A stretch of 64,000 nt of DNA from Salinisphaera sp040361255 (GCF_040361255.1 NZ_APNG01000021.1:1-64000), one strand, 5' to 3'. Counted from the first letter of the stretch, positions 8,108 through 17,690 are shown. The notes: a model not told the origin generated them from the sequence alone. Numbers and translations: made by a program.

Positions 8108-10177
8108 ATGACCGATACCCAGAACAACCCACTCGTGACCATGCTCGATGGCGGCCAGCTGCCGGATTTCGATGCCATCAAGCCCGAGCATGCCGAACCG
8201 GCCGTCGAGCGGATGATTGCCGATGCCCGGCGTGCGGTGGATCGCGCCATCGCCGAGAGCGTCGAGCCGAGCTGGGATAAGCTCATCGCCCCGCTGGACG
8301 CCGCCGAAGACCGTATCGGCCGGGCGTTTTCGCCGGTGTCGCATCTGCATTCGGTCATGGACTCGCCGGCCTGGCGCGAGGCCTACCAGGCCTGCCTGCC
8401 CAAACTCACCGCGTTTTCCTCCGAACTGGGCCAGAACACCGAACTGTTCGAAGCCGTCCAGCGTCTGCGCGAATCGGATGAATTCGACCGTCTCGATGCC
8501 GCGCAACAGCGCGTGGTTACCGACATGCTGCGCGATTTCCGCCTGGCCGGCGTGGCACTCGATGACGCCAATAAAAAACGCTATGCCGAAATCGCCCAGC
8601 GGCTGAGCGAACTGTCGACCACGTTCCAGCAGAACGTGCTCGATGCCACCCAGGCCTGGCGCAAGCACATCACCGATGAAAAGCGCCTGAGCGGCCTGCC
8701 CGATTCGGCGCGCTCGCTGCTGGCCCAGAACGCGGCCAACAAGGAACTCGACGGCTGGCTGGTGACGCTGGATGCGCCGAGCTTTATCGCCATCATGACC
8801 CATGCCGACGATCGAGAGCTGCGCGCCGAGGTCTACGAAGCGTTTTCCAGTCGTGCCTCCGAGGTCGGCCCCAATGCAGGGGAATTCGACAACAGCGCGA
8901 TCATCGACGAAATCCTGGCATTGCGGCATGAAGCCGCCGGTCTGCTCGGCTTCGCCAACTATGCCGAGAAATCGCTGGCCACCAAGATGGCGGAAACGCC
9001 GGACCAGATCGAAGCCTTCCTGCTCGATCTGGCCGAACGCAGCCGTGCGCCCGCCGAAGCAGAACTGGCCGAACTCAAGTCCCTGGCGGCCGACGACGGC
9101 GTCAACGACTTCGCAGCCTGGGATGTGGGCTACTACGGCGAAAAGCTCAAGGAACAGCGCTACGACTACTCTGCGGAAGACCTGCGCCCCTATTTTCAGG
9201 CGCCCAAGGTCATCGACGGCCTGTTCAAGGTGGTGGAAAAACTCTACGGCATCCGTATCGCCGCGCTCGAGGGGGTATCCACCTGGCATGAGGACGTCAC
9301 CGTCTACGAAATTCGCGACGACGCCGACGAGCGCCGCGGCGTGTTCTATCTGGACCCCTATGCCCGCGAAGGCAAGCGCGGCGGCGCCTGGATGGATGGC
9401 TTTCAGAGCCGACGCGCGGACGATCAGGGCCTGCAGCTGCCCGTCGCCTTTCTGACCTGCAACTTTTCGCCGCCCATCGGCGGCGAACCGGCGCTGCTCA
9501 CCCACGACGAGGTGACCACGCTGTTCCATGAATTCGGCCACGGCCTGCATCACATGCTCACGCGTGTGGATTACGGGCCGATCTCCGGCATCGCCGGCGT
9601 GGAATGGGATGCCGTCGAACTGCCCAGCCAGTTCATGGAAAACTGGTGCTGGGAACGCGAGTCGCTGGATCTGTTCGCGGCCCACTTCGAGACCGGCGAA
9701 GCACTGCCGCAGGCGCTGTTCGACAAGCTCTATGCCTCGCGTAACCACATGGCGGGCTGGCAGATGCTGCGTCAGGTGGAAATTTCGTTGTTCGACCTGC
9801 GTCTGCATCGCGACTACGACCCGAACAGCGCAAGCCAGGTCCTGGATACGCTCGCCAAAGTGCGGGCCGAAGTGGCGGTCCTCACCCCGCCGGCGATCAA
9901 CCGCTTCCCGCACAGCTTCCAGCATATTTTCGCGGGCGGCTATGCGGCCGGCTACTACAGCTACAAATGGGCCGAAGTGCTCTCCGCGGATGCCTTCTCG
10001 GCCTTCGAGGAAACCGACCTGTTCGATACCACGACCGGCCAGCGTTTTCTCACCGAAGTGCTCGAACGCGGCGGCACCCGCGATGCGCTGGACAACTTCG
10101 TGGCCTTTCGCGGGCGCGAACCGTCGATCGATGCGCTACTGCGCCACAGCGGGCTCGACGCGCCCACTGCCGCTTAA
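8108..10177 (+). CDS. prlC: Oligopeptidase A (M3 zinc metallopeptidase)
   Basis: A 689-residue cytosolic M3 peptidase that cleaves short peptides, including signal-peptide fragments. The zinc motif HEFGHGLHHML lies near residue 476, with the downstream Glu ligand in the FMENWCWE segment. The C-terminal HSFQHIFAGGYAAGYYSY stretch is characteristic of OpdA. ATG 8108 was chosen because it gives the usual N-terminus (MTDTQNNPL). Further upstream the frame is open but would add about 68 unusual residues antisense to gor. Confidence 0.93.
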   Translation: MTDTQNNPLVTMLDGGQLPDFDAIKPEHAEPAVERMIADARRAVDRAIAESVEPSWDKLIAPLDAAEDRIGRAFSPVSHLHSVMDSPAWREAYQACLPKLTAFSSELGQNTELFEAVQRLRESDEFDRLDAAQQRVVTDMLRDFRLAGVALDDANKKRYAEIAQRLSELSTTFQQNVLDATQAWRKHITDEKRLSGLPDSARSLLAQNAANKELDGWLVTLDAPSFIAIMTHADDRELRAEVYEAFSSRASEVGPNAGEFDNSAIIDEILALRHEAAGLLGFANYAEKSLATKMAETPDQIEAFLLDLAERSRAPAEAELAELKSLAADDGVNDFAAWDVGYYGEKLKEQRYDYSAEDLRPYFQAPKVIDGLFKVVEKLYGIRIAALEGVSTWHEDVTVYEIRDDADERRGVFYLDPYAREGKRGGAWMDGFQSRRADDQGLQLPVAFLTCNFSPPIGGEPALLTHDEVTTLFHEFGHGLHHMLTRVDYGPISGIAGVEWDAVELPSQFMENWCWERESLDLFAAHFETGEALPQALFDKLYASRNHMAGWQMLRQVEISLFDLRLHRDYDPNSASQVLDTLAKVRAEVAVLTPPAINRFPHSFQHIFAGGYAAGYYSYKWAEVLSADAFSAFEETDLFDTTTGQRFLTEVLERGGTRDALDNFVAFRGREPSIDALLRHSGLDAPTAA

Positions 10178-10245
10178 TCAATTTACGCTCTCGACGCCCG
10201 TTCGCCGAGTCGGTTCAGCGCCCGTATTCTGGAGCTGCAGCAGGT

Positions 10246-10923
10246 TCATTGCTGACGGTCTCGTTCCCCCAACATGGTTAAAGCAACTTGATACGCGTTC
10301 GCCACATGCCTAGCCGCCAGCGTTTGTGCCTTGTCCGCATCGCGCACCTCGAACGCACCGGCCAGCTCGTCGATCTCGGCCAGGCTGTGCGGCAATCGCT
10401 CGGGATGCATGAGCGACGTGGCGCGCAATAGGTTGATGCGCGAAAAAAGGCTATGCAGCACTTCGCTCAACAGGCTGTTGCCGCAATTGACCAGCATGAT
10501 GTCGTAGAGCCGCCCCTTCGCACTCAACACCTTGTCGGTATTGCCAGCCTCGGCCGCCGTCCGTAGGCTCTTGGCGGTCTTGCGAAACTGGGCGACCGCG
10601 CTGTCGCTGGCGTGCAGCGCGAACTCGCGCGCGGCAAAGCCTTCGAGCAGCCCGCGCATCTCGTAGAGCTCTCGCGCTTCCTCGGGTGTCACCACAGCGA
10701 CCATCGGCCCTTTGTGCGGCACGATCTTGACCAGTTTCTCGGCCTCGAGCTTGCGCAGGGCTTCGCGCAGCGACGTGCGGCTCACGCCCAGCCCTTCGCA
10801 GAGCTCGCGCTCGATCAGACGTTCGCCCGGGGCATATTTGCCCGAGGTGATCGCCTGACGCACGGCGTCTTCAACCTGTCTGCGAAGCGTATCGGCACGA
10901 ACGGCGCTGATTTTCGAGGGCAT
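10246..10923 (-). CDS. GntR-family regulator with FCD ligand domain
   Basis: A 225-residue transcription factor with an N-terminal winged helix (residues about 10-75; recognition helix LGVSRTSLREALRKLE) and a C-terminal all-helical FCD domain (about 85-215) that in this family binds an organic acid, often with a metal. It is the last gene of a minus-strand catabolic cluster (10.2-18.5 kb) and most likely its repressor. A perfect GntR-like dyad is found at 18598-18612, upstream of the first gene. Confidence 0.85.
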   Translation of the reverse strand: MPSKISAVRADTLRRQVEDAVRQAITSGKYAPGERLIERELCEGLGVSRTSLREALRKLEAEKLVKIVPHKGPMVAVVTPEEARELYEMRGLLEGFAAREFALHASDSAVAQFRKTAKSLRTAAEAGNTDKVLSAKGRLYDIMLVNCGNSLLSEVLHSLFSRINLLRATSLMHPERLPHSLAEIDELAGAFEVRDADKAQTLAARHVANAYQVALTMLGERDRQQ

Positions 10924-11026
10924 CCCTTCACTCTGTCTGACAATAAGACGGCGAGGGTTCTATCATTCGGCCCCCGGTCGAGCAAATCAAGCGGGCGCAA
11001 CCCTAGGTGTGATTGGCGCTCCGCGC

Positions 11027-11770
11027 TTATCGCCGCTTCAGTTCGTCGCGCACGATCGGCGCCGCCGACTCCGGGCCGTGCATGCCGATCACGCTGACGA
11101 TCTCCAGCACCTCCATGATCTCCTCGGCGGTCGCGCCATAGCCGATGGCGTTTTTCATGTGCATGCGCAATCCGGGCACATAGAGATGCGTGGCCGCCGC
11201 GTCGAAGGCGCAGTAGACGAACTCCTTGATCTTGGGCGCGAGGACGCCGTTCCGCCAGGGATACGCAGAAAAATCCAGATATGCTTCGAACAAATCGGGG
11301 TCGAGCTCCAGCAGGCCGTCCCAGAAGCTGTGCCAATAGCCGCGCGCCTGGGTAAACTCGGCCTTGAGCTTTTCCTGACGTTCGTCGAGCGCCGCCGCGC
11401 CTTGCCGATGGCCGGTTTCCTCGAGCACTTCGAGCAGCAGCGGCACGCCGATGTTGCAGGCGTGAATGCCGAGGGTGGCGGTCAGCTCAAGCACCTCCAC
11501 GATCTCTTCCTGACTCGCGCCGGCAGCAAGCGCGTTGCGCACATGGCGACGCATACCGGGCGTGTAGAGATGCGTCGCGGCCGCCGAGGCCGACAGACCG
11601 ATCAGCGCCCGCACCTTGTCGCCGAGATGATTCTTGCGAGCCGGTAATGCCGCCATCCGATGCCAGGCTTGCATGAAGCCCGCATCCAGCTCGGCGAACG
11701 CCTGCTGGGACTCGTCCCAGTAGCCCAGCGTTTCCTCGACTTCGGCCTTGAGCTGCGCTTGGCTTGTCAT
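11027..11770 (-). CDS. Tandem carboxymuconolactone-decarboxylase-like protein
   Basis: A 247-residue protein with two CMD-like repeats. Each carries the AAATHLY..G segment followed by a GA(S/T)xEEIxEVLE helix: first near residues 60-95, second near 185-220. Classical PcaC decarboxylates gamma-carboxymuconolactone in protocatechuate breakdown, but many relatives do other reactions. No CxxC peroxidase motif is present, so it is not AhpD. The ATG overlaps the stop of the cupin gene by ATGA, which indicates translational coupling. Confidence 0.75.
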   Translation of the reverse strand: MTSQAQLKAEVEETLGYWDESQQAFAELDAGFMQAWHRMAALPARKNHLGDKVRALIGLSASAAATHLYTPGMRRHVRNALAAGASQEEIVEVLELTATLGIHACNIGVPLLLEVLEETGHRQGAAALDERQEKLKAEFTQARGYWHSFWDGLLELDPDLFEAYLDFSAYPWRNGVLAPKIKEFVYCAFDAAATHLYVPGLRMHMKNAIGYGATAEEIMEVLEIVSVIGMHGPESAAPIVRDELKRR

Positions 11771-12156
11771 GCCCCGGCCCCCGGATACTGCGCGTCGGTC
11801 ACCGCGTCTTCCCAGCTCGTCTTGCCCAGCGAGATGGCGGTGTGCATGAGATAGCTGTCGGCCGCGGCGCCATGCCAGTGCCGCTCGTCCGCCGGAATCC
11901 AGACGACGTCGCCCGCCCGAATGGCCTGCGGTGATTCGCCGTCGGTACAAATCCAGCCCTTGCCGGACTGCACCTGCAGAATCTGACCGCGCTCATGGGT
12001 ATGCCAGTGGGTACGCGCCGCGGGCGTGAAAAACACGTTGTTGATCGTCACGCCGTCGGTGGACGGCATGACCGGGTCGGCCCACACCTGGCCGGTGAAC
12101 GTCGGACCGCGACTTTCGGATTGCGCGTTGTCGTTGCGCCCGTGAAAGATTTGCAT
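11767..12156 (-). CDS. Small cupin-domain protein
   Basis: A 129-residue single cupin barrel. The metal-binding motifs are visible: TPAARTHWHTHERGQ (HxH and a later Glu/Gln) near residues 46-60, and the second-motif His in ERHWHGA near residue 97. It is followed by the two-domain CMD gene with ATGA overlap. Cupin and CMD genes are often paired, sometimes fused. ATG 12156 is supported by AAAGGAGAC upstream. The reaction is unknown. Confidence 0.8.
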   Translation of the reverse strand: MQIFHGRNDNAQSESRGPTFTGQVWADPVMPSTDGVTINNVFFTPAARTHWHTHERGQILQVQSGKGWICTDGESPQAIRAGDVVWIPADERHWHGAAADSYLMHTAISLGKTSWEDAVTDAQYPGAGA

Positions 12157-12176
12157 AGGAAGTCTCCTTTGTCTTT

Positions 12177-13070
12177 TCAGGATTCGTACAGGCGAATGCC
12201 GCCGGCGATATCGCCGATCGCATCCACGACGCGGTTGCTGATGACGTCGCCGTAGCCGAGCGCGGTGGCCAGGCCGAAGCTGGCCATCGGCCCGGAGATA
12301 TTCATCGACGACACCCCCAGCTCGTGCACAAGATCGCCGTACAGCACCACGTCCTTGGTCATGAGCTTCGATGTCAGCCCGCCTTCCAGGTAGTCGCCGT
12401 CGACGATTTTCGGAAACCGGTTGAGGGTCGCGAAATTGACGCCGCTGGAAGAGTTGAGCACCTCCAGCAGCTTGTGCAGATCGAGCCCGGCTTTCTTGCC
12501 GGCGACCATGACTTCCGACGTCGCCGCCAGGCTCACCGCGTTCAGAAAGTTGTTCAGCAGCTTGGTGGTATGCCCGGCGCCGCTGTCGCCCATGACGACG
12601 ACCGACTTGGCGATCGGCTCCCAGACCCATCCGAGCCGCTCGATCGCGGCCGGATCGCCGCCAACCATGAGCGTCAGCGCGCCGCGCTCGGCGGCCGCCG
12701 CGCCGCCGGACACCCCGGCATCCACGTAGGCCATGTCCTTTTCGGCCAAGCGCGCGGCCAGGCGCTTGGTCGAGCTCGCCGAGGCCGTGCTCAGATCGAC
12801 GACGATCTGCCCGCTGCGGCCGGCGTCGAGCACGCCGTCGCTACCTTCGACCACTTTTTCCACGATATGGCTATCGGGCAGCGACATCAGCACGATGTCG
12901 GCCGCCCCCACCACCTCGGCGATCGAAGGTGCCGGGGTGACGCCGATACGCTGCGCGGCCTTATCGTCGGCGTCGTAGCCGACGACCTCGATGCCGGCGT
13001 CGAGCAGGCATCGGGCCATGCGCCCGCCCATGTTGCCGAGGCCGATGAAGCCGATACGTTGATCACTCAT
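12177..13070 (-). CDS. 3-hydroxyisobutyrate-dehydrogenase-family oxidoreductase (first of two)
   Basis: A 297-residue NAD(P)-dependent beta-hydroxyacid dehydrogenase. The dinucleotide-binding GFIGLGNMGGRMA is at residues 7-19, the substrate motif DAGVSGGAAAAERG near residue 117, and the catalytic Lys in GAGHTTKLLNN near residue 170. Members oxidise 3-hydroxyisobutyrate or related acids, or reduce tartronate semialdehyde. It lies 20 bases before the cupin gene. A second, clearly distinct family member is at 16474-17343 in the same cluster. Confidence 0.85.
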   Translation of the reverse strand: MSDQRIGFIGLGNMGGRMARCLLDAGIEVVGYDADDKAAQRIGVTPAPSIAEVVGAADIVLMSLPDSHIVEKVVEGSDGVLDAGRSGQIVVDLSTASASSTKRLAARLAEKDMAYVDAGVSGGAAAAERGALTLMVGGDPAAIERLGWVWEPIAKSVVVMGDSGAGHTTKLLNNFLNAVSLAATSEVMVAGKKAGLDLHKLLEVLNSSSGVNFATLNRFPKIVDGDYLEGGLTSKLMTKDVVLYGDLVHELGVSSMNISGPMASFGLATALGYGDVISNRVVDAIGDIAGGIRLYES

Positions 13071-13105
13071 GACGGTATTCCTTGTTGATGCGCCCGCGAC
13101 GGACG

Positions 13106-14467
13106 TTACTCATGGGACTCGAAATCGACGTGCTTGGTCTCCGGGCCCATCAAGGCGCCGATCGCGCCGATGAGACCGCCGATCGTCAGCAATACGGACG
13201 GCGTCCAGGAAAACGGCATGAACTCGCCCAGCCAGCCCATGTACACCGCGTAGAACGAAGGCAGCACCACCGACAGGCTGAAACCGATGCCGAAGCCGGT
13301 GGCCCGCACGTCCGTCACGAAGCGCTCATTGATATACGTCACGATCACGCCCCAGGGCGCGGTGACCAACACTGCCAGCAGGCAGACCAGCGCCACCTGC
13401 GGCGCGAACGCCATACCCGGCGCATGACCGATCCAGTACAGCAAGGCGGCGCCCACCGTGGCGATCAGCAGCCCGTTGATGACGAAGAACCGGCGGCGGC
13501 CGATCTTCTGGCCCAGCAGTCCGGCGCCGATATAGCTAAAGAAAAGCACCGTATAGGTGATCATCAAGGTGGTGGTGAGCTGGAAGCCGTCGAGATGCAG
13601 GGTCTGCACCAGCAGTCCCGTCGGCAGAAAGATCGTGATGATGTTCTGGGTCAGCCAGAACCCGGTCATCAGAACCAGTACCTGCAGCAGGTTGCGGCCG
13701 CTGCGGCCTTTCAAGAGGCTGGACAACGGCAGCTTTTCAGGCTTTTGCTCGATTTCCCCCTCCTTTTGCTTCCAGACGTCCGATTCGGAGACATAGCGCA
13801 TGTAATACAGCGCCAGCAGCCCGGCCAGGGCGCCGCCGACGACGAATGGAATACGCCAGCCAATCGTGGCGTACGGCGAATCGATGCCGTCCAGCGGGAA
13901 TAGAAAGAACATCAGCATCGAGATCAGATTGATCGATACATAGGCGGCCGGGAAGCCGGCCAGAATCAACCCGCCGACGAAGCCGCGCTGCTCTTTGCGC
14001 GAGAACTCGATCGCCAACGGCATGGCGCCGGTATAGCCGCCGCCGAGAAAGATGCCGTCGACAAATCGCAGCACTACCAGCAGAACGTACGAGCCCAGAC
14101 CCAACACCTCATAGCTCGGCACGCAGGCGATGAGCAGCGTGACGACGCCGAATCCGGAAACCGAATAGATCGAGGCGGCGCGCCGTCCGATCTTGTCGGC
14201 CACCATGCCGAACAGCAGGGCGCCGATCGGACGCCCGAGCAGGGTGGTGATGAACACAAAAGAGGCCAGCACGGTCTCGGCCGCCACCGACAGATTTGGC
14301 GGCTGAAAGACGAACATGACCGGCGCCAAGACGATGACCGGCAGATAAATATCGAACATGTCGATATATTCGGAAAAAAATGCACCTTTTATAGCACTTT
14401 TTCTTTTTTCTCCTTGATCTGTATACGCATCCGATGCGCGACCCGCGGCGGGCGTGGTTATCGCCAT
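13106..14467 (-). CDS. MFS transporter (MHS-like metabolite:H+ symporter)
   Basis: A 453-residue inner-membrane carrier with about 12 transmembrane helices. The loop 2-3 signature GMVADKIGRRAAS lies near residue 90, and the half-repeat GLLGQKIGRRRFF near residue 318. A charged central loop with KQKEGEIEQKPEK separates the halves. It resembles organic-acid and aromatic-acid symporters and probably imports the substrate of the surrounding catabolic genes. The ATG has AGGAGAAAA upstream. Confidence 0.8.
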   Translation of the reverse strand: MAITTPAAGRASDAYTDQGEKRKSAIKGAFFSEYIDMFDIYLPVIVLAPVMFVFQPPNLSVAAETVLASFVFITTLLGRPIGALLFGMVADKIGRRAASIYSVSGFGVVTLLIACVPSYEVLGLGSYVLLVVLRFVDGIFLGGGYTGAMPLAIEFSRKEQRGFVGGLILAGFPAAYVSINLISMLMFFLFPLDGIDSPYATIGWRIPFVVGGALAGLLALYYMRYVSESDVWKQKEGEIEQKPEKLPLSSLLKGRSGRNLLQVLVLMTGFWLTQNIITIFLPTGLLVQTLHLDGFQLTTTLMITYTVLFFSYIGAGLLGQKIGRRRFFVINGLLIATVGAALLYWIGHAPGMAFAPQVALVCLLAVLVTAPWGVIVTYINERFVTDVRATGFGIGFSLSVVLPSFYAVYMGWLGEFMPFSWTPSVLLTIGGLIGAIGALMGPETKHVDFESHE

Positions 14468-14574
14468 GGCTTTTCTCCTCGCTATTTCTTTGTAATTTCT
14501 TAACCTACGCGCCAGGAATGGCGTGAGGCTCGAACGTCAAGTCAATGACCAGACACCGGCCCCTTTTGCTTTTT

Positions 14575-14970
14575 TCAGGCGTGCTCCTCACACCACTCGG
14601 CAATCGCATGGCTGGCGGTACGAAACGCCGCCAGCGCCGCCGGCGCGCCGCAATAGACCAGCGTCTGCATCAGCACCGCCTGGATCTCGTCGCGGGTCAC
14701 CCCGTTGTTGAGCGCTCCCTTGACGTGGACCGCGAGCTCGTGGTGCTGGCCCATGGCGCTGAGCATCGCCAGATTGAGCAGGCTGCGGGTACGGTGATCG
14801 AGCGTGTCGTCGCCCCACACCTCGCCCCAGCAGTATTCGGTGACCAGCTTTTGCACCGGGCGATTGAAATCATCCGCGCGTTTCCAGGAATTTTCGACGT
14901 GGGTCGCGCCGAGCACCTTTTTCCGGTTCTCGAAACCTTTCTCGAACATCTCGCTGTCGCGGTCTTGCAT
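14575..14970 (-). CDS. Carboxymuconolactone-decarboxylase-family protein (single domain)
   Basis: A 131-residue single-domain CMD protein of PcaC size. It has GEVWGDDTLDHRTRSLLNLAML followed by LAVHVKGALNNGVTRDEI and a C-terminal YCGAPAALAAF, the typical PcaC order. PcaC makes beta-ketoadipate enol-lactone, but no other protocatechuate gene is nearby, so another lactone or acid is plausible. The ATG has GGAGAG upstream, and an AT-rich palindrome (14999-15014) lies 29 bases before it. Confidence 0.8.
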   Translation of the reverse strand: MQDRDSEMFEKGFENRKKVLGATHVENSWKRADDFNRPVQKLVTEYCWGEVWGDDTLDHRTRSLLNLAMLSAMGQHHELAVHVKGALNNGVTRDEIQAVLMQTLVYCGAPAALAAFRTASHAIAEWCEEHA

Positions 14971-14998
14971 GAAGTCTCTCCAGAACGGACTTAAATTG

Positions 14999-15014
14999 TA
15001 TTAATGTATTAATA
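14999..15014. promoter_or_regulatory. AT-rich palindrome upstream of the CMD gene
   Basis: TATTAAT-GT-ATTAATA is a perfect 7-bp dyad in the only AT-rich patch of this cluster, between the ALDH stop (15030) and the CMD start (14970). It overlaps ATTGTA (14995-15000), a half of the dyad at 18598-18612. It could be an internal promoter with an operator. Confidence 0.35.
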
Positions 15015-15029
15015 CTAGTCGAAAATTTT

Positions 15030-16460
15030 TTAGCCGCTGCCGTAGCCGATCATGGCCTTGGTTTCGAGGTATTCGTACAAACCGGCCTCGCCCCACTCGC
15101 GGCCGTTGCCGGAATGCCGATAACCGCCGAACGGCGCCTTGAAATCAGCCGGCGGATAATTGATATGCACCTGACCGCCGTTGAGTCGGCGCGCCATGTG
15201 ACGTGCGCGCTCGATGTCCGTGCTCTGGACATAAGCCGCCAGGCCATAGGCGGTGCCGTTGGCGATCGCGACGGCTTCGTCTTCGCTGTCGTAGCCGATG
15301 ATCGACAGCACCGGGCCGAAGATTTCCTCCCGGGCTATCGTCATGTCGGGCGTGACATCGGCAAACACGGTGGGCCTTACGAAATAACCGCGCTCGAGGC
15401 CTTGCGGGCGACCCGGCCCGCCGGCGACCAGCCGCGCGCCTTCGTCAATGCCCTGTCGGATCAACTGCTGCACGCGCGCGTATTGCGCGCCATTGACCAG
15501 CGGGCCGATCTGGGTCGCCGGGTCGTCCGTGGCGCCGACGACATAGCCCGCGGCGGCCGCGGCCGCCAGATCCGCGATTTCGCCCATCCACTCGCGCGGC
15601 ACGAGCAAGCGCGTCGGGATCGAGCAGGACTGCCCGGCATTGGTGAAGCAGGCGGCCACCGCCCGCTCCACCGCCGGTGCCAGCTCGACATCGTCGAGAA
15701 ACACGTTGGCCGATTTGCCGCCGAGCTCCTGCGCCACGCGCTTGACGGTATCGGCGGCGGTGCGGGCGACTTCGATACCCGCACGGGTCGAACCGGTGAA
15801 CGACACCATGTCGATATCGGGATGGGCCGTGATGCGCGCACCCACGTTGGGCCCGTCGCCGTTGACCAGATTGAACACGCCGGTCGGCACGCCGGCCTCG
15901 TCGAGCACCTCGGCGAACATCAGCGCGCTGATCGCGGAAAATTCGCTAGGCTTGAGCACTACGGTGCAGCCGGCGGCCAAGGCCGGCGCCACCTTCACCA
16001 CCACCTGGTTGATCGGCCAGTTCCAGGGGGTGATCAGGCCGCAGACCCCGATGGGCTCGTAGCGCAACCGCGTCGTACCGCAATCCTGCTCGAAGGCAAA
16101 GTGTTCGAGCACCTCGATCAACGGCTCAAGATGCGCGGGCCCGCGGGCGGCCTGCCCGTTCTTGGCAAAGGTGATGGGCGAGCCCATCTCGCGGCGCATC
16201 GCCTCGGCGAACTCGTCATAGCGTGCCCGATACAGCGACAGAATCCGCCGCAGCAACGCAACACGCTCGGCGGCCGCTGTCGCCGCAAAATCAGGAAACG
16301 CAGCGCGCGCGGCCGCCACGGCCTTGTCAACGTCGGCGCCATTGCCCATGGCGAGCGTGCCCATGGGCTGCTCGGTGACCGGGTCGATCAAGGACAAATC
16401 GCGCGGCGCGCTCGGCGCGACCCAGGCGCCGTCGATATAGAACTTCGACAAGTCCGGCAT
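15030..16460 (-). CDS. NAD(P)-dependent aldehyde dehydrogenase
   Basis: A 476-residue ALDH-superfamily enzyme that oxidises an aldehyde to its acid. It shows the cofactor and oxyanion region TPWNWP near residue 140, the general-base Glu in QELGGKSANVF near residue 240, and the nucleophilic Cys in TNAGQSC near residue 275. C-terminal EEIFGPVLS follows near residue 380. The length is normal. It sits 13 bases downstream of a hydroxyacid dehydrogenase, so the pair could take an alcohol or hydroxy acid to a semialdehyde and then an acid. Confidence 0.9.
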   Translation of the reverse strand: MPDLSKFYIDGAWVAPSAPRDLSLIDPVTEQPMGTLAMGNGADVDKAVAAARAAFPDFAATAAAERVALLRRILSLYRARYDEFAEAMRREMGSPITFAKNGQAARGPAHLEPLIEVLEHFAFEQDCGTTRLRYEPIGVCGLITPWNWPINQVVVKVAPALAAGCTVVLKPSEFSAISALMFAEVLDEAGVPTGVFNLVNGDGPNVGARITAHPDIDMVSFTGSTRAGIEVARTAADTVKRVAQELGGKSANVFLDDVELAPAVERAVAACFTNAGQSCSIPTRLLVPREWMGEIADLAAAAAAGYVVGATDDPATQIGPLVNGAQYARVQQLIRQGIDEGARLVAGGPGRPQGLERGYFVRPTVFADVTPDMTIAREEIFGPVLSIIGYDSEDEAVAIANGTAYGLAAYVQSTDIERARHMARRLNGGQVHINYPPADFKAPFGGYRHSGNGREWGEAGLYEYLETKAMIGYGSG

Positions 16461-16473
16461 GGGGCAGGCCCTT

Positions 16474-17343
16474 TTAGTCGTTCTCGTTCAAGAAGCGGTA
16501 CATTTCGGTGTGGTCGGCGCTCGGTTCGACGCGCTCGGCCACGGCATGCCACGTCTGGATACAGTGGCGACCGAAGCTCAGCGGGTGATCGACCGACTCG
16601 GCCAGCGACGCGGCGATGCCCAGATCCTTGTCCATCAGCCGCAGCGAGAAACCTGAGGCAAAGCTGTCGTTGAGCATGAACTGCTTGACTTTGTTCTCGG
16701 AGGTATTGGTGCGCCCGGTCGAGGCGTTGAGCACGTCCGTCATCACCGACGGATCGATGCCGAACCGCCGGCCGACGCCGAGCGCTTCCGCCGTGGCCAT
16801 CAGCCCGGCCGCCGACACGAAATTATTCAGCGCCTTGGCCGCGTGGCCGGCGCCGGCATCGCCGATGTGCAGAATCGACCGCCCCATGGCGTCCAGCACC
16901 GGCCGACAAGCCTGCAGCGCCTGCGCCTGGCCGCCGACCAGAATGGATAGCGCGCCTTCGGTCGCGCGTTTGACGCCGCCGGAGACCGGGGCATCGAGAT
17001 AAATCAGACCGGCGTCGTGCAAGCGACGCCCCAGCTCGCGCGAACGCACCGGTTCGGACGAGCTCATATCGATCACCGTCGCGCCGCGCGCCAGCCGATC
17101 GGCCCAGCCCTGCGACAGCAACACCTCTTCCACGATGTCCGAATTCGGCAACATCGTGATCAACACATCCAGCGTGCCGGCATTGGCGGGCGTCAACCGG
17201 GTCAAGCCCTCCCGACACAGCGCCTCGGTGCGCGCGTCGTCGGCATCCAGCACGGCCACCTGAAAGCCGGCACGGGCCAGCGCCTGGCTCATCGGACGGC
17301 CCATCATGCCCAGGCCGATAAAACCTATCGTTTGCTTGCTCAT
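16474..17343 (-). CDS. 3-hydroxyisobutyrate-dehydrogenase-family oxidoreductase (second)
   Basis: A 289-residue beta-hydroxyacid dehydrogenase with the Rossmann motif GFIGLGMMGRPMSQAL at its N-terminus, the substrate motif DAPVSGGVKRATEG near residue 115, and catalytic Lys in GAGHAAKALNNF near residue 168. It could act on 3-hydroxyisobutyrate-like acids or as a tartronate-semialdehyde reductase. ATG 17343 is used. A GTG three codons earlier would overlap the NIPSNAP stop and is a real alternative. Confidence 0.85.
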   Translation of the reverse strand: MSKQTIGFIGLGMMGRPMSQALARAGFQVAVLDADDARTEALCREGLTRLTPANAGTLDVLITMLPNSDIVEEVLLSQGWADRLARGATVIDMSSSEPVRSRELGRRLHDAGLIYLDAPVSGGVKRATEGALSILVGGQAQALQACRPVLDAMGRSILHIGDAGAGHAAKALNNFVSAAGLMATAEALGVGRRFGIDPSVMTDVLNASTGRTNTSENKVKQFMLNDSFASGFSLRLMDKDLGIAASLAESVDHPLSFGRHCIQTWHAVAERVEPSADHTEMYRFLNEND

Positions 17344-17348
17344 CGAGA

Positions 17349-17690
17349 TCACCCGGAAATTGGATAGCGCAGCGCCGAGAAATCGGTCGGCGCCAGAAAA
17401 CTGTTTTCGATACGCGCGACGATCGGCTCGTGCCTTTCGGTCTCGTTGCGCTTGGCGATCCAGTCCTCATCGCTCTGGAACGCGCTCCAACGGGCTTCGC
17501 GCTGCGCCATGCTGTCCCACTTGAGCATGTAGGTCAGCGCGTGGTTGTCCTGGCCGACGACGGTGGTCCAGAAGCCGATCTGCTCGATGCCGTATTTTTC
17601 GAAAAAACCCAGCGTCGTGTCGCGAAAGCGAGCCAGCAGCGCCGGCAGGCGGGTGGGGGCGCAATAGTAGACGCGCATTTCTACGATCAT
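17349..17690 (-). CDS. NIPSNAP-family protein
   Basis: A 113-residue ferredoxin-like-fold protein of the NIPSNAP/dimeric alpha-beta barrel group: it opens with MIVEMRVYY, continues with FGIEQIGFW-like and YMLKWDSMAQREARW segments, and ends in a conserved FSALRYP. Members often sit in catabolic operons and may be small monooxygenases or isomerases; the role here is unknown. ATG 17690 matches the usual family start and has AGAGG upstream. Confidence 0.75.
   Translation of the reverse strand: MIVEMRVYYCAPTRLPALLARFRDTTLGFFEKYGIEQIGFWTTVVGQDNHALTYMLKWDSMAQREARWSAFQSDEDWIAKRNETERHEPIVARIENSFLAPTDFSALRYPISG

Noticed and set aside
8060..9925. A 621-codon open frame on the minus strand
   Set aside because: It lies entirely antisense to prlC, whose sequence matches oligopeptidase A throughout. 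Long antisense frames are expected at this GC content, and the translation shows no family features.
14575..14970. Protocatechuate pathway (pcaC)
   Set aside because: No pcaGH, pcaB or pcaD genes are in the cluster, so the CMD protein alone does not support that pathway.
15114..16673. A 519-codon open frame on the plus strand
   Set aside because: It is antisense to the aldehyde dehydrogenase and hydroxyacid dehydrogenase genes; composition is Arg/His/Gly-rich without domains.
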